NCBI GenBank assembly: GCA_022496185.1
Contig: WTXG01000018.1
Coordinates: 124,001-188,000 of the forward strand
DNA length: 64,000 bases
Reading direction: 5' to 3'
From: Multifurca ochricompacta
Lineage: Eukaryota > Basidiomycota > Agaricomycetes > Russulales > Russulaceae
Numbering within the stretch: the first letter of the stretch is position 1; the number at the start of each line of letters is the position of its first letter. The notes under the pieces were generated by a model. It saw nothing but the letters and a program-made list of their open reading frames with translations. It ran no database searches and had not been told where the DNA came from. The translations under genes were made by a program, and so were the position numbers. Below are positions 22,900-34,735 of the stretch, in pieces.

Positions 22900-24988
22900 A
22901 TGACTTCTACGTCTCACCATTCCGGGTTTTCTTCTCCAACGCCCACGGTTATAGCCTCACCGCCGCAACCAAATAACCAACGTCAGCAAGAGGGTGCCGG
23001 GGATGATGGCCACCGCGAGTTAAATGACACTCTAATCAAGCCGACCCAAGTATCGTTGTCAGCACCTGGAAAGGAGACCAACCCTAACGTTGTCACCTGG
23101 GACGACTCGAACGATCCTGCAAACCCACGTAACTGGTCCTTGAAGTATAGGTGGTTCGTCACTTTTCTGATCAGCGTCAACAATCTCAATGTGTAAGTCC
23201 ATAATTTCTGTATTCCTACCCTGCACTCACAGAAACTTCCTCTTAGGACGTACTCGTCGTCGTCGCCATCAACTACCGCACCTTTCATTGCACACGACTT
23301 TCACTCATCAAGGGAGGTTTCCTACTTTGTCACGTCCCTTTTCCTCCTCGGCTACGTATTCGGGCCAATATTCTGGGGCCCGGGCTCTGAAATGTTTGGT
23401 AGGAGAGCCGTGCTCATTCCGACGCTCGCTGCGTACACATTATTCCATCTGGGTCAGGCGCTCGCACACAACATGGCGACATTGCTCGTGACGCGCTTCC
23501 TGTCTGGGTTCTTTGCGAGCGGCCCGCTGAACAACTCTGGTGGTGTTATGGCCGACCTGTGGGACGCCGCGGGGCGCGGTCCTGCAGCTAGTCTGCTTTT
23601 CACCAGCATATTCCTTGGCCCTGCGTTGGGACCAGTCGTTTCTGGCTTGTGAGTTCCGTGCTGCATGATGGATACATGACAGCGACCTAACTATCCCGTC
23701 TTCAGCATTGTTTCTAGCGATGCTGGTTGGCGATGGGTCTTCTGGGTGGAGATGATTTTTGCGGGTGTTTGCACGATTGTTTCATTCTTTCTAATGCCGG
23801 AGACCTACGGGTCATACATCTTACAGCAGAAGGCAAGAACCTACCTCCCCGTAGTCTGGTCCGTATGCTGACATCTGGCAAAGGCCAAGCGCCTTCGGAA
23901 AGAGGACCCCGTCAAGAATAAGGACCTACGAGCAGAGGGTGAAGTGAAATGGACACTGGATATCCTCCTGGAACGCACGCTTTATCGGCCTTTCAAGATG
24001 CTTGTCCAGGAACCCATCTTGGTTCTGGTCACGCTCTACACATCTATGGTTTACGCCGTACTTTACGCACGTAGGTCCCATTATGCTTACCCTCCCCTCA
24101 TTTGATTGACAAACGTCTCAGTATTCGAGGCGTTCCCCGTCATCTTCATCGGCCATCACAAACTTTCCATCAGCCACGATGGACTGATCTTCCTTGGCGT
24201 GGGCATTGGGACAACATTGGGAGCAGTGTCCAATCTTTGGATAGAAGGAGAGAGATACAAGTACCTCATTAAGCACTGGCGTGGCTTTCCTCCGCCTGAG
24301 CAGCGCCTGTACGGAGCCGTCATTGGAGGCCCTTTACTTGTTATTGGGTGCTTCTGGCTTGGGTGGACGGGTGCATACAACCAAGTTCCGTGGTATGTCC
24401 CCGCACTCAGTACGATCGTGATTGGTGCGGCCATTGGTCTCGTATATCTTTCTTTCCTGGTGTGTTCATAGTCTGCTCATGACGCGCGTGTGCTGACCCG
24501 CTTTGTAATTCAGAGCTACCTTGTGGACACATATCTGTGAGTTGTTTTTTTTTTTGAGCGCACTTCTTCTTTGCAAAAGCTGATCCTTGGTCCGTGTAGA
24601 ATGTTTGCCGCGTCTGCCTTTGCTGCCAATACCATGGTCCGGTCGGCCACTGCAGCGGCTTTCCCACTATTCACAACTCAAATGTTCAATAACGTGCGCA
24701 GAATAATACATGCTTAATAGCGACTCGTTGTACTGACGCAATGCGCATGTAGATGGGCATACAATGGGCCGCAACCCTCATTGGCCTCATTGCAACCGTG
24801 CTTGCACCCATTCCCCTCCTTTTCTTAAAGTTTGGAGCACGCATTCGCACACGCAGTCGGTTCGCGCCTTGCATTGTGAGCATTTCGCCTCTATGAAACA
24901 GCTTTTATCCATATTGACGATTTGATAGGATCTTAAGATAGCCAAAGAACTTGAGGCTGAGCAAGCCGCGCGCGAGAAGGACGTTTAG
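22900..24988 (+). CDS. MFS transporter, polyamine/multidrug (DHA1) type
   Basis: A second major-facilitator antiporter. The N-terminal tail has VTWDDSNDPANPRNWSLKYR, the classical D-NP-NW motif. Then come FVTSLFLLGYVFGPIFWGPG with SEMFGRRAVLIPT (motif A), RFLSGFFASGPLNNSGGVMA, TSIFLGPALGPVVSG (motif C), WRWVFWVEMIFAGVCTI, and in the second half RPFKMLVQEPILVLVTLYTS, DGLIFLGVGIGTTLGAVSNL, IGGPLLVIGCFWLGWT and the conserved VDTYLMFAASAFAANTMVRS. It ends KIAKELEAEQAAREKDV. About nine exons with canonical GT-AG joins, no lesion found. The organisation resembles the MFS gene at 16870-19063, but the two share only family-level similarity, so a recent duplication is not implied. Confidence 0.9.
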
Positions 24989-25349
24989 ATTAACACCACC
25001 AGCCACCAGCACCATAACACTTTAATTAAATCACGTAATTATTGTCGACGATGACACAATAGAGCGCGCAAAATGTACTCTTAATTGTTTATTTTGTTTT
25101 GGGTTGGAGGGGGATAGAGTGATTATTACTATTCATTCTTCTCTCTCTTGTAAGTTACGGCCATGGAACTTGAGTCATCGCCGCCTGTCCCATATGTCCG
25201 TGTGAGCGGGGTCCCGTTCTTAGGTCTGCTCTGCACACTCACAGCAGCGTAGCACACAACCGATCGCTCAGAACTCACTCAGAGCTTGCACACTGCCCCG
25301 TCTGAGTTCGGACAATCAGACACTGAGCCAGCACATGTAGAAGTATTAG
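24989..25349. other. intergenic region, no gene supported
   Basis: AT-rich directly after the MFS stop (about 25010-25130), then GC-balanced sequence. No feature recognised. Confidence 0.4.
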
Positions 25350-26947
25350 TACCTTCGGCAAATGAACGCACAGAGTGAGCAAGAGCCTACGCTCCCTTCG
25401 GGCCAGCCATTATTTCCTGCTCCTGCTACTGAACTCCACTCGTGTCTGGAGCCCTCCCCCGTCGTGCGTCCAGGGTCGCGCCACAAACTCATACTTTGGC
25501 CAAAGCGTCGAGTGCAGATGCGGCCAACAAGTCTGTACCCGATCGTTATCGCGTCTGCGCCACTTATCACAGTCTCAGAGGCCTTATTACCCCTTACTCA
25601 ACTCCCTATAAAGCTCAATGGAGAGACCACCGACTACCCAATCTGCGGCTTCACAGGCGAAAGGGAGACTCCCAGGGGTTATCCAGCATGTCTACAGACG
25701 CGTACATCACGGCGATCGCGTCTCATTCGCTAGTGGCAGCCGGGTCAGCACGCGCACGCGGACATTCAGCCTCAACGGGACCAGTGCCCCAAAGGCGCGC
25801 TTCTCAACAACCTACTAAATTCCGCAGTGGTACCCGAGTCTCCTTCGCTCCAGTCTCCTCGCGATTCTGGGTTTCCGTCCGTCTAACCTCTACGTTTATA
25901 ACTTTTCTTTATGATGTCTCCAATCCCCTCAACATGTCACTCCCACCTCCTAGCATGTCAAGAGAGCAACACCCAACCCAATCAGTTCCGGGTCGCCGCA
26001 GGTGGAGGACGCAATGTCGCAGACTTCGGATCCTGAGAACGCGTCTCGATGGGCGTCGGTACTGGCACTAAACTAATGGTGATACAAAGCCGAGTCGGAC
26101 CCCTACAGGGCCCATGGTCATCCTCACGCCTTCCACAAGCTCAGAGGTAGCCAATCGAATGCCAAAAGCAAGTCAAGTACCTCCACCGTGTTCTTCTGAC
26201 TGGCCCCCGCCCTCTTCCAGCCGCAATCGAAACCACCCCGCGCGTATTGTCACAACCCAACGCCACAGATACAAAGTCAGATTCTGGTCGAGGGAGGAGC
26301 GGCAAAACCGAGGGACTGATACACACAAAAACAACAGGAGGAGGCGCTGGGCCGGGTGGGACGGTTCCTGGAGTTGGTGGCACACACTCACAATACACGA
26401 GTATACTACTCGCGCTTGATGCGGTCCCAACAACCTCCTTGCAAGCTTCTTCACTTGGATCCTTCTTGTCGGTTTTGTTGTCCTCCCCGGTACATTCAAT
26501 ACCCCCGAGTCCATCGAAACGACGTCAGGGGGCAAGCAAGACCGTGTTGGACGCCATGAGAAATATCCCCTTGTATATGTCCCCTTTTCCTCTTCTCTGT
26601 TCGTTCCTCCTCAAAGTGAAAAGAAAAAAGGGATCGCCTTCTTATGGGTTGACAATTTAACTTGTGAGGACTAATTTTATAGATTAGTAATCGGTTTCAT
26701 CTGCTGTGCCATTGGCGCAGCGGAATGAGCTGGCTATGGTGGCGCTGGTCGCGCAACTACATCTAGCTCATCGGACGCGTCGCGCTCGGCGCATCCAGCA
26801 TCACCACTCTCGCCGTCACCGGCTCGTGCACCGTTTCCTGTGAGCTTGTTTACCGTGTTCTATACCCCCTGGAAGCTCGATCCCGTCAAGCGCCAGCACG
26901 AGCGTGAGGTTGGGCGTGAGGGGGCTGGTAAGCACACGGCGGGCTAA
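25350..26947 (+). pseudogene. decayed membrane-protein gene
   Basis: The 3' part still reads as a fungal membrane protein but with breaks. At 26422 onward one frame gives GPNNLLASFFTWILLVGFVV and LPGTFNTPES, a membrane helix. From about 26690 LVIGFICCAIGA is followed by a one-base shift into MSWLWWRWSRNY, then an in-frame TAG at the position of an expected Trp, then LIGRVALGASSITTLAVTGS and LVYRVLYTPWKLDPVKRQHE up to a stop at 26945-26947. Related fungal proteins, as I remember them, have an additional membrane segment between these blocks, which is missing here. The 5' part (25350-26400) is Pro/Ser/Arg-rich in several overlapping frames and cannot be modelled. Family and function unknown; the left boundary is approximate. 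Confidence 0.5.
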
Positions 26948-27629
26948 CCTAAGTTACCGGGCGGACTGCTCCAAACCTTTTTTTTATTTTTTGGTAAGGG
27001 GAATTTAAGGATCTATACACTCATGGACACTACTACTGACTATGAGCTGAACTATTTGTGTCAATTTCACGTTAATTTCCCTCTCCCTGCCCTGGATTGT
27101 ACCCCATTTCGTGTGATAATCAAAGTAAAGTGAAATAACAGAAAGCCAAGAAAAAAAGAAAAGAAAAGAAGTTCACAAGAATAGTCCCACTATGTCCTAT
27201 GAAAGGTATTAAGAAACAACCAAGGGATAGCCAGGTAAGAAGTATCCACTGCTGCACAAGTTTGATAACTTAAGTATATATGTGTTTGATGAATTGTTCC
27301 AGCCGCAAGCTCTAGAAAAAAGGGTAGTGGGTAGCATATGCGACGAGCGTAAGTAGGGAGGGGAACGCAAGCACACGTTTGGGGGATAACGGTGCGTCCG
27401 TGCGGAACAGGAGGTATACACGACGAGGTATACTATAATGCATGCATGCAATGCGTGTGATGCTGTGCGCGGCACTCGTAAGTACGTAATAGAAAAATGA
27501 TCCCCTCAATAAAAAGGGATATAAATTGATTCGTCTGCTCCTTAAGAGAGTCCGTAGACGAGTCCGATCGTTTGCGAGGTAAAACTCTAGTGGGTTCAAG
27601 GTGGGACGACAATTGTAGCCAGAGCAGGG
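26948..27629. other. convergent intergenic region, AT-rich
   Basis: Lies between the decayed gene and the 3' end of the KRE6-like gene. It has poly-T and poly-A patches (26978-26994, 27150-27172) and no recognised coding sequence. Confidence 0.5.
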
Positions 27630-30395
27630 TTAACCTGCTTCGCTAACAGCCACCATTATACTGTCCGTCCCATCGCTCTGTCAGGAAAATAAAGATGAAT
27701 GAAATGCATGTGCGTGACACACCAGCTTGTTTTTGGGGAAGGTATTATTCGCGCCATCAGGTGACGACGTCCAGTACTTCAACTGGGGATCTATGTGAAT
27801 AAAGAATACGTCAGCATGAATATTCTTGCCTCCTACGCGGAGAAGACCAACTAGTATACGCTTCGGGATGTCGTGCAATATAGTCCATGGTAGGATAATC
27901 AGGCGGATTACAACCGATGTTTATCGAGTCCTTGCGCTGATACACACGCACATAATCGACGAGCATCTCAGTAGGGAACGTCATCGTTGTCAGGTCGACT
28001 GTTTGCCAGTTCGCTACGAAGGTCGGCTTTAAGCGGTTACATCATGAAGGAGATGCAATAAACGACGTACGCGAAATACCCAAGTTAAAAACGATAGACT
28101 GGATCACAACCAAAGATAAGTAGGGACGGGATTGCGAACGAAAGATTGGTGCGACTGTACCATAGGCTCCTCGGGATTAAACGTTGGCCGACACCAGAGC
28201 CATCCGTACCCTGATCAGGACCGACTGCGCCTGCACCCATCCTGATCGTCGATATATTGTCCATTTGCCATATAATGTACCCATCTCCACGCGATTTGGG
28301 ATTTGCAAAGTATTCAAAGCCTACGCAACCTCAATCAGAATAGGTGTAGAAGGAAAGGAACCGGGGAGAACCAAAGGTATGAAAAACTTGTCCGGAACCC
28401 TCGAATACGTCGGAAGGGAGCTGTGTAAGGCCGGAAATTGCTTGTTGGCTGTTATCCAACAATATATAATGGTGAGACGTAAAAACAATGGGAAGGGGAT
28501 ATGACTGACACGGCAGATCCCCTGCAGGTCGGCAAGATGAGTTGTCAGCAACACCGTCACGTTAATAAGTATTAGACGTACTTATAATTATTCGCACGGA
28601 AATGCTAGAATTATACACCCACCACTCTTGCTCGGTGTCATTAAGGTATACATAATCGTGTGAGAATGGTGCAAACTGAGCCGACTGTGATATAACGCCG
28701 CCAGTACCCTGTTTGTTGTGCTCGGCTTCAAGTACATCAATTTCTGGAGCGCCACGGCCCTTGCTGACGTCAGGGCCTGGGTGGTCCTCACCAGGACAGG
28801 TGCACGCGCTGGGCAAAAAAAGAGAAAATGTTTGAATTGAAACAGAAAGTTGAGAGAATAGCGCACGAAAGTTTCTGGCCCGTTAGATATGACAGCTTAA
28901 AATCGTACTTGGCTTGCGACACATCTGAATGGAGGGCAGCAAGGGGACCGAGGCCATCCGGATTGGTCTGGTTCGGAAAAGTACCAACGTCACAGGAGTC
29001 ATATCTGCGAAACTGTGTTACTGATAGAAATTTTGCGACGACAAGGACGCAATACTTGCGTGTAAGGCCAAGTGCCATCTGTTGTTGCACCATATCCTGG
29101 TCTCCCAAGATTGCCCATCGTCCAAACACCAGGCCACTTGGTGAAGGGTGAGAAGAAGGAAAAAAAAAAAAAGCGACAAGCAACAAGTAAAGGAGGGGAG
29201 GGGGAGAAAGATGAGACTCACGTATCCGCGAGTTTCCTCATTGGGACCAGGAAGAGTGAGGGAGACCTCGATATAACCACTAGTGAAGCAAAATTTGTTC
29301 CAACTCTGAAGCATGCCAGAGCGATACTGCATTCCATTTGTAGGCACATTTTCAAGACGAACATGAAGAGAACCATTGGCAGTATAGACCTGACCTGGAT
29401 CGTACCACTCGAGATCACCGGTAGCCCAGTACCAGAGATCGACTGCTTCCCAATAAGGATCATCGCCAGGGAAAAATGAACGTCCGTCAGTGTTGAACTC
29501 GTCGGAAAAGACGAGAACATAGTCTTGGTTGTCAAAACCGGTTCTTGATTTGGCCGAGCCGGGGGTTTCGGGATCGATGAGCTGAGGTATAGCGAAAGAA
29601 CCAACTGGGACGGTGACGGTGTTGCCTCCAGTCTCTTGGAGGAAAAGAGTGTGGGCATTGTCATGTACGTAGGTGACGACGGGGTAGGCGATGAAGAGGG
29701 CGAGGAGAGAGCCAACGAGTAGAACGAGGACACCGACATTCAAAATGCCGCGAACGGCGAGGAAGGAGGAAGGCTTGTCGGCCGACTCAGGTTCGTGAAG
29801 AAAATCTTCTTCGTCCATAGGTTCCTGGTCGTCTGAGGGGTCATAGACATAAGGGACGAGGCCACCTCTCGTCGTTGGTGGACCAGATGGATATTTAGAA
29901 TCCGATGAAGGGACCATATTGATTCGCCTGAGGTGGATATGAGGGAGGCGCGTTGGTCGGGAGACAAGGAAGGAGGAGGAAGGAGGACGCCGTGATCATC
30001 CACTGCAGCGAGACGGTATAAAATCATGGAACCACGTTGTGAGGAGGTGAATTGAGAGCCAAGAGCTTGAGATTCCTCTGAGGCGATTCGGTTGAGGTGC
30101 ACACTCCCTCTAGATACAGGTCTGGAACGTATAAAACCATATGGAGAGGAAGCGGGAGAATTGGGATTTAATGGAGAGGATACAAAAGCGGAAGAAGAAA
30201 AGGAGCGGGAGGGAGCCCTTGAATGCGATGAAGTCTGATCACCAAGGGATAAAAGTGGGGAGTCAACCGATGGAAAATTAGGGGTAGGAGGAGAGAGTAC
30301 GGAAGATGATCCGTCGGAGAAGGGATCGGGGTCGTCGCTCTCGATGATTCTGGAGGGATAGATTCGAAGGGATTCGTGTTCACCGAGGAGGGCAT
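27630..30395 (-). CDS. beta-glucan synthesis-associated protein, KRE6/SKN1 family (GH16-like)
   Basis: Type II membrane protein needed for beta-1,6-glucan assembly in the secretory pathway. A Ser/Pro-rich cytosolic tail (start [20 protein letters not shown]) leads to one membrane helix, [20 protein letters not shown]. The lumenal GH16-like domain follows: [76 protein letters not shown], then [11 protein letters not shown] with the E-x-D-x-x-E catalytic pattern, and late [15 protein letters not shown] and [19 protein letters not shown]. It ends at 27630. One intron (29005-29059) uses a GC donor (GCAAGT). Frame problems: one-base shifts seem needed near 30320-30350, 29917-29940 and 28171-28176 (QRLIP into EEPM). 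A tiny 10-base exon is needed near 28510-28525. Either consensus errors or a degenerating gene. Confidence 0.85.
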
Positions 30396-30796
30396 TGTGT
30401 TAGAGGAGGAGGAAAAAGAGGGAAAGTGAATGAAAGGGATAGGGGAGGAAGTGAGGAGGGGGTTTGAGGGGAGGTATGTAGTAAGGGGGGGGGGGGAAGA
30501 GGAGGAGGAGAGGAGGAGGAAGAGGAGGAAGGGAAGAGTGAGTGGGGAAAACAGTGGGAGCGGGTAACTAAGTCTTTGGTTTGGTCTTGGTCTTGGCGGG
30601 ACTAAACGGCATTGCGCATTGAGCGCTATAAAATAAAATAAAATACATACGACACTTTACATTTAAAATCAAATGGTGCTCACCTGATTGGAATAGGAAT
30701 AGTGATGGTGGGAATAATATAATATAAGAAATGGGGGAAAGGTGAGGCGGGAATTTTAAAGTAAAAAGTAGTCAAACTAACATACAGCGCTCGTGG
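30396..30796. other. purine-rich intergenic region
   Basis: Upstream of the KRE6-like gene. The plus strand is a strong purine tract (ggaggagg-type, about 30395-30545) with an 11-G run at about 30486-30496; on the gene's own strand this is a C/T-rich leader of the sort common before fungal genes. No gene seen. Confidence 0.6.
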
Positions 30797-31547
30797 TCAC
30801 CTCACATGGATTATATACACATACACTTCCACTCCCCTCAATCCTTCTGCTGCACTCCGTACTTGTTCTTTCAAACTCCATTCCAGTCCAATTTCAATGA
30901 TTCCTTCCTCACCCATCTCCGTAGGGTCTTCTAGTGTGTCTAATTGCGACACGAGCATGTCCGCCTTCATGAAGTGTGATTTACGTGCCATCAGTCGCTC
31001 TAAAAGAATCCCACGTGGCCCGACCGGATGCACAAAGAATGTTCGCGTCATCGTTCCCGGTTCTTTCTCCTTCTCATTCCCATTCCCATTCTCATTCCCA
31101 TCTCCCTCTCCCTCTCCCTCCCCTTCCCCTTTCCGGTCCCCATATTCCCATTCGGCCTGATCCCCCCCACGAAGAACCTCACGATAACTAGCTTTCAGCG
31201 CCGAACACGCCACTACTACCCCCGCCACCCCCCTCCGACTCCGGCCGCTCTCCGCCCCCTCACCGCTGCTTGGCGCACTCTTACTAGCCACGGCGCGCGA
31301 TCTGCGTCCGTAAGTGGCTCTCCTCTGGACATCTTGTTCCTGTTCTCCTCTGGGTGTAGATCGTCCGCATCGATGAATGGTAATGAGAGTGCTTTAGCCA
31401 GTGCCGCACCCAATGTCGTTTTCCCACTTCCCGATACCCCCTTTTGTATCGGCCCGCCCATAGCAGTCAGCATTAAGCTTGTTAGTCGTCAGGAGATCAG
31501 CGAGAGCCTACCATCACTACAATCAATGTAATACCATGATCGTTCAT
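30797..31547 (-). CDS. gluconokinase
   Basis: ATP-dependent phosphorylation of gluconate to 6-phosphogluconate, feeding the pentose-phosphate pathway. Exon 1 starts MNDHGITLIVVM at 31547; after a GTAGGC intron it continues GVSGSGKTTLGAALAKAL (P-loop), PFIDADDLHPEENRNKMSRG and EPLTDADRAPWL, all diagnostic. The third block is VVVACSALKASYREVLRGG, then FVHPVGPRGILLERLMARKS, HFMKADMLVSQLDTLEDP and a short tail. Two oddities. First, the segment between APWL and VVVACSALK changes frame within a G-rich stretch (about 31195-31290), with no intron of suitable phase, so an indel in a homopolymer is likely. Second, an inserted Glu/Gly/Asn repeat (about EGEGEGEGDGNENGNG) is encoded by a simple hexamer-like repeat at 31075-31135 and is absent from standard gluconokinases. 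Confidence 0.88.
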
Positions 31548-31651
31548 GGTCCCAGTGGGGCTGTAGGAATTGATGTAGGTAGGAATTGAGGTCTCGTCCT
31601 TTAACTTCATCAATCAATCAACGACATCTGGCCAAGGCCCCCCCGCACGCT

Positions 31652-31763
31652 CAGGTTCAGGTTCAGGTTCAGGTTCAGGTTCAACTCGGATCCCGGACCG
31701 ATCCTGGACCCGTATTCCTGTTCCCGTTTCTTTGTGCTGTGCTGTGCCGTGCCGTGCCGTGCC
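31652..31763. repeat. two adjacent microsatellites (CAGGTT)n and (GTGCC)n
   Basis: Five tandem CAGGTT units at about 31652-31683 and a run of GTGCT/GTGCC units at about 31734-31763. They lie in the 389-bp gap between the gluconokinase start (31547) and the PARP gene stop (31937), where I see no gene. Confidence 0.85.
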
Positions 31764-31936
31764 AATTCCTACCTCTACACTACCACACTCTACGTACGGA
31801 CCGAAAGAATTCGGCACGACAAAAATTCTTCATATAGTTAAATGTTTACCGTCGTTTCACACTCATACACGGATAATTCAGCGTAGTAATCCCGCCGCTG
31901 CGCCCTAGCGATTTGCCTCAATACCCTTCTTTCATC

Positions 31937-33828
31937 TCATTTGTATATGATGAGGAAAGATGCGCGGATTGCATCATTCTCAAAAAGTTATTGTTAGTTA
32001 GTCCTATTACGGTTAGTTAGTATGTCGACACCACTCACATCGTAAACTACGATCAGCAATCAACATCAGCTCCAGATCTGTAACTGCTAGCCGCTTGGTA
32101 CGCACCAATGCATTCATCATAGTTCAGATCGCCTCCAGGTTCGCCGATAACCGCGTCATACCCCGGAGGTGGCTGTGATAATCAGATTGCAGCCGAGGAA
32201 CCCTTCACCGAATATAGGCGTCACACCTTTGTCAGGCTTGTGTTCGTCGTCTTAAGCTTGATCGTCTTTCCCATTACAACGTCATTTAGGAGCATTGCTC
32301 GATTTGGAGACGCGCTCCCAGCATAGTAGTCGTTGGCCTATGCACGTTACAGCCCCGCAGTAATGATTTTTCAGACTCACAACCAACCGACCTTTGATGA
32401 CGTCGCAGACGTATAGATACCCGCTCCAAATCGTCCAAAGTTGGTGCGTTCACCCGCGCGGGCAGCTGGAAGGAACTCTATAGGAAGAAGAGATACTATA
32501 GGTGCCGAAAGGCGTTCGATGCACAGGGAAAGCCCCTACCTGGATGATGTTGCACATGTTACAGGCACTCAGTTTGCAAAGTGCTCTATCGGAAGAGGTG
32601 TCCCCTAAACAACATGCCCGAATGGTGCCATGAAAGCGGCGACGCGTATTCGCACCAGAGGTGCCTGTGCGGCGCTCCACCTCCAGTCTAACACATTCAA
32701 AAATCAGTCATGTGTGTGGTCGTGCTAACACGCTCAAACTTGCTGATAACGAGAGAATCTGTCAAGCACAGACCGATCCCCATATATCCTCCAAAGCTGT
32801 GTCCAGGTCCCATCAGATTCGATAAACTACATATTATGGAACAGAATGGCCTGACTTTGATCACAGTTGGTACTGGCGTAGGGTGCTTCCACTGCTCAGT
32901 GAATTGTCCCACCACTGCGTTGAATGTTTTCCTTCAGCGCAAGTGGTAATCCTTTAGCAAGGCTCACCATTGTCATATAGCACATTCGTACTGGGAATCT
33001 CTAGGATCACCGGGGCTGATGAAAGTAGAGATGAGCCCAAGAAACTCCATCTCCCCAGTAGTGGGTAAACCAACTTTTGCTGAGTGCCGTGGTACTACAA
33101 CGCTTAGAACAAAAATCGCTTTTCTTCCCACCTACCTCAACTACCGGCATTTCCTTACAACTTCATGTGACTCGTTGGGGAAGCGGTACTTCAGATAGGC
33201 AACGCAAGACCACGTACAGAAGACAGGCATCGGCCACATGAGCTTGGACTGCCGCACTAGCGGTTGCACATCTTAGCTGAGTTTTTGTGTTTCCATTCAA
33301 GAAGCGCACCGTCTGTGACGATTAGAGCAAAATTTTGTTTTGCTTCCGTCTAGGTCAACATAGACGCGACTTTTGCATCCAGGGATGATGCAAAAATCAT
33401 CGTCGCTCGGAGTCGGGCTCAATCTTGGGTGTGTGGCACGTTGGCCGTTGTTTTTGAACACCTCGGCACACCGCCGTCCGCAAAAATCGTGCACTAAATC
33501 ATTGTTAGCACTCGTTCGTGGTGACGGTCCGTTTATATACGGTAAGGCTAGACGAATCACTCACACCGCCCGTTCTCAATGTATACAGGCTTTGCATTGC
33601 AGTTCTTTGTTGCCCTCCATTAGTAAGGTGCAATAATCTCCGAGTGTGTCTGACATGCTAACCAACCTTGCACATCCGTGATTGTGATCTGGGATTGTTA
33701 GCCATCGCCAAGCGGTGGGTATTCCCGCAGAAGGAGGAGTATGACCCATCGGGATCTTGCCAAACGGCCCTTGTACAACCAGGATATTGGCACTCGGTCG
33801 TCGGACCTCGCTGAGTGTCGGAACACAT
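31937..33828 (-). CDS. PARP-type ADP-ribosyltransferase with four N-terminal Cys/His motifs
   Basis: Predicted enzyme that transfers ADP-ribose from NAD+ to a target. About 14 exons give roughly 365 residues and every join keeps frame. The N-terminal half has four related zinc-binding-looking motifs: ECQYPGC...SSFCGNTHR, MCKNCNAKPVYIE...DFCGRRC, FCIIPGCKSRVYVD...FCSNRHR and CLLCKEMP...SDFCSKRC. The link region VVGQFTEQWKHPTPVP and LWRIYGDRSVLDRFSRYQ leads to the PARP catalytic fold: RRRFHGTIRACCLGD (His of the H-Y-E triad), TNFGRFGAGIYTSATSSK (Tyr), AMLLNDVVMGK, PPPGYDAVIGEPGG and LNYDECIVYD, where the Glu fits the NEYIVY position of PARP1. It ends ASFLIIYK. One intron (32688-32743) has a GC donor (GCAAGT). 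Start at 33828 is the first ATG before the first Cys motif. The NADAR gene ends 115 bp upstream on the same strand. The target is unknown. Confidence 0.86.
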
Positions 33829-33943
33829 GGTTACAGGGGGGAAGGGGGGTAAATTCGATCGATCAACTTGGGACCTCACAGCATCACGTGGGAAAATCAC
33901 ACACACAAATATATAAATTCAAAATTCGATACAATGCAATGCC

Positions 33944-34735
33944 TCAATACCTCTGACGAGCATGCAATCGCTCTCGCAAACGCATCAGCGCCTTACCGAG
34001 TTCATTACGACCTCGACCATCGCTGCCGATACCCCAGAACCAGTCGACCTACGATCAGGCACGTTCATCAACACGATGATATTCGATAGGCCGGCACCAG
34101 GAACATACAGGGCTGTCCTCTATGAGTTCGCGAGAACCAGTACTTCTTAGCGAGTGACGCAGGGAGCGATGCTGCGCAAACTTGGCTGCTATCACCTTAT
34201 CCATGATGGCGACGTTGACTTCGAGCCAGTCAGCACGCTGTCGATGGAGCTGCCTTTTTGCCTCTTGTTGAGCCATACGAGCAGTAGGCAGCCTACGGAT
34301 GCGTTCCGCAAGTGCTGGATCGGTGTCCATAAACTTGAATGCCTGAAAGACTGTGAAGAACTGTATAATGACACTTTTATTTGTCCTTCATAAATGAAAG
34401 CCTACGATGCTCCGCAGTAGGATAGAATAGACCATGATATTCTACTGGGTGGTCGGAAAAGCTGGTGAACCTAGTGATACGGAGGTTACGGAAGTAAAAT
34501 AAGCAATAAGCAACATGTTCACTGATGATGGGACCATCTCACTGACTCATAGAACGGTTTATCGGAATCATAGAAATAGATAGGTTCCTTGGAACTGTCA
34601 GTATTTGATCGACTTGCCCCAGCTGGGGTACTTGTCTGCCCAGTCGTTTCAACATTGTGCCCTACAGTTGGTGCATTACTGGAAGAAGAAAATATGACGG
34701 CGATAGTCTGAAAGAAGGTGGCCATCGAATAATCT
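33944..34735 (-). CDS. NADAR-domain protein (ADP-ribose-related glycosidase family)
   Basis: NADAR (formerly DUF1768, YbiA-like) proteins cleave N-glycosidic bonds to ribose derivatives; some remove ADP-ribose from DNA bases, others act on riboflavin intermediates. Four exons. After a Ser/Thr-rich 50-residue leader come EPIYFYDSDKPFYEFTSFSD, HGLFYPTAEHLFQAFKFM (the T-A-E-H active-site region), DPALAERIRRLPTARMAQQE, RADWLEVNVAIMDKVIAAKF and RSTGSRELIEDSPVDWFWG, then GIGSDGRGRNELGKALMRLR and a short tail ending RQRY. All joins keep frame, so it looks complete. Start taken at 34735 (MATFFQT); an in-frame ATG at 34797 is possible. It is transcribed towards the PARP gene and away from the second NADAR gene. 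Confidence 0.87.

Noticed and set aside
16870..24988. The two MFS genes as a recent tandem duplication
   Set aside because: They share family motifs only, differ in intron layout and are separated by the Ndc1-like gene; ordinary membership of a large family is enough.
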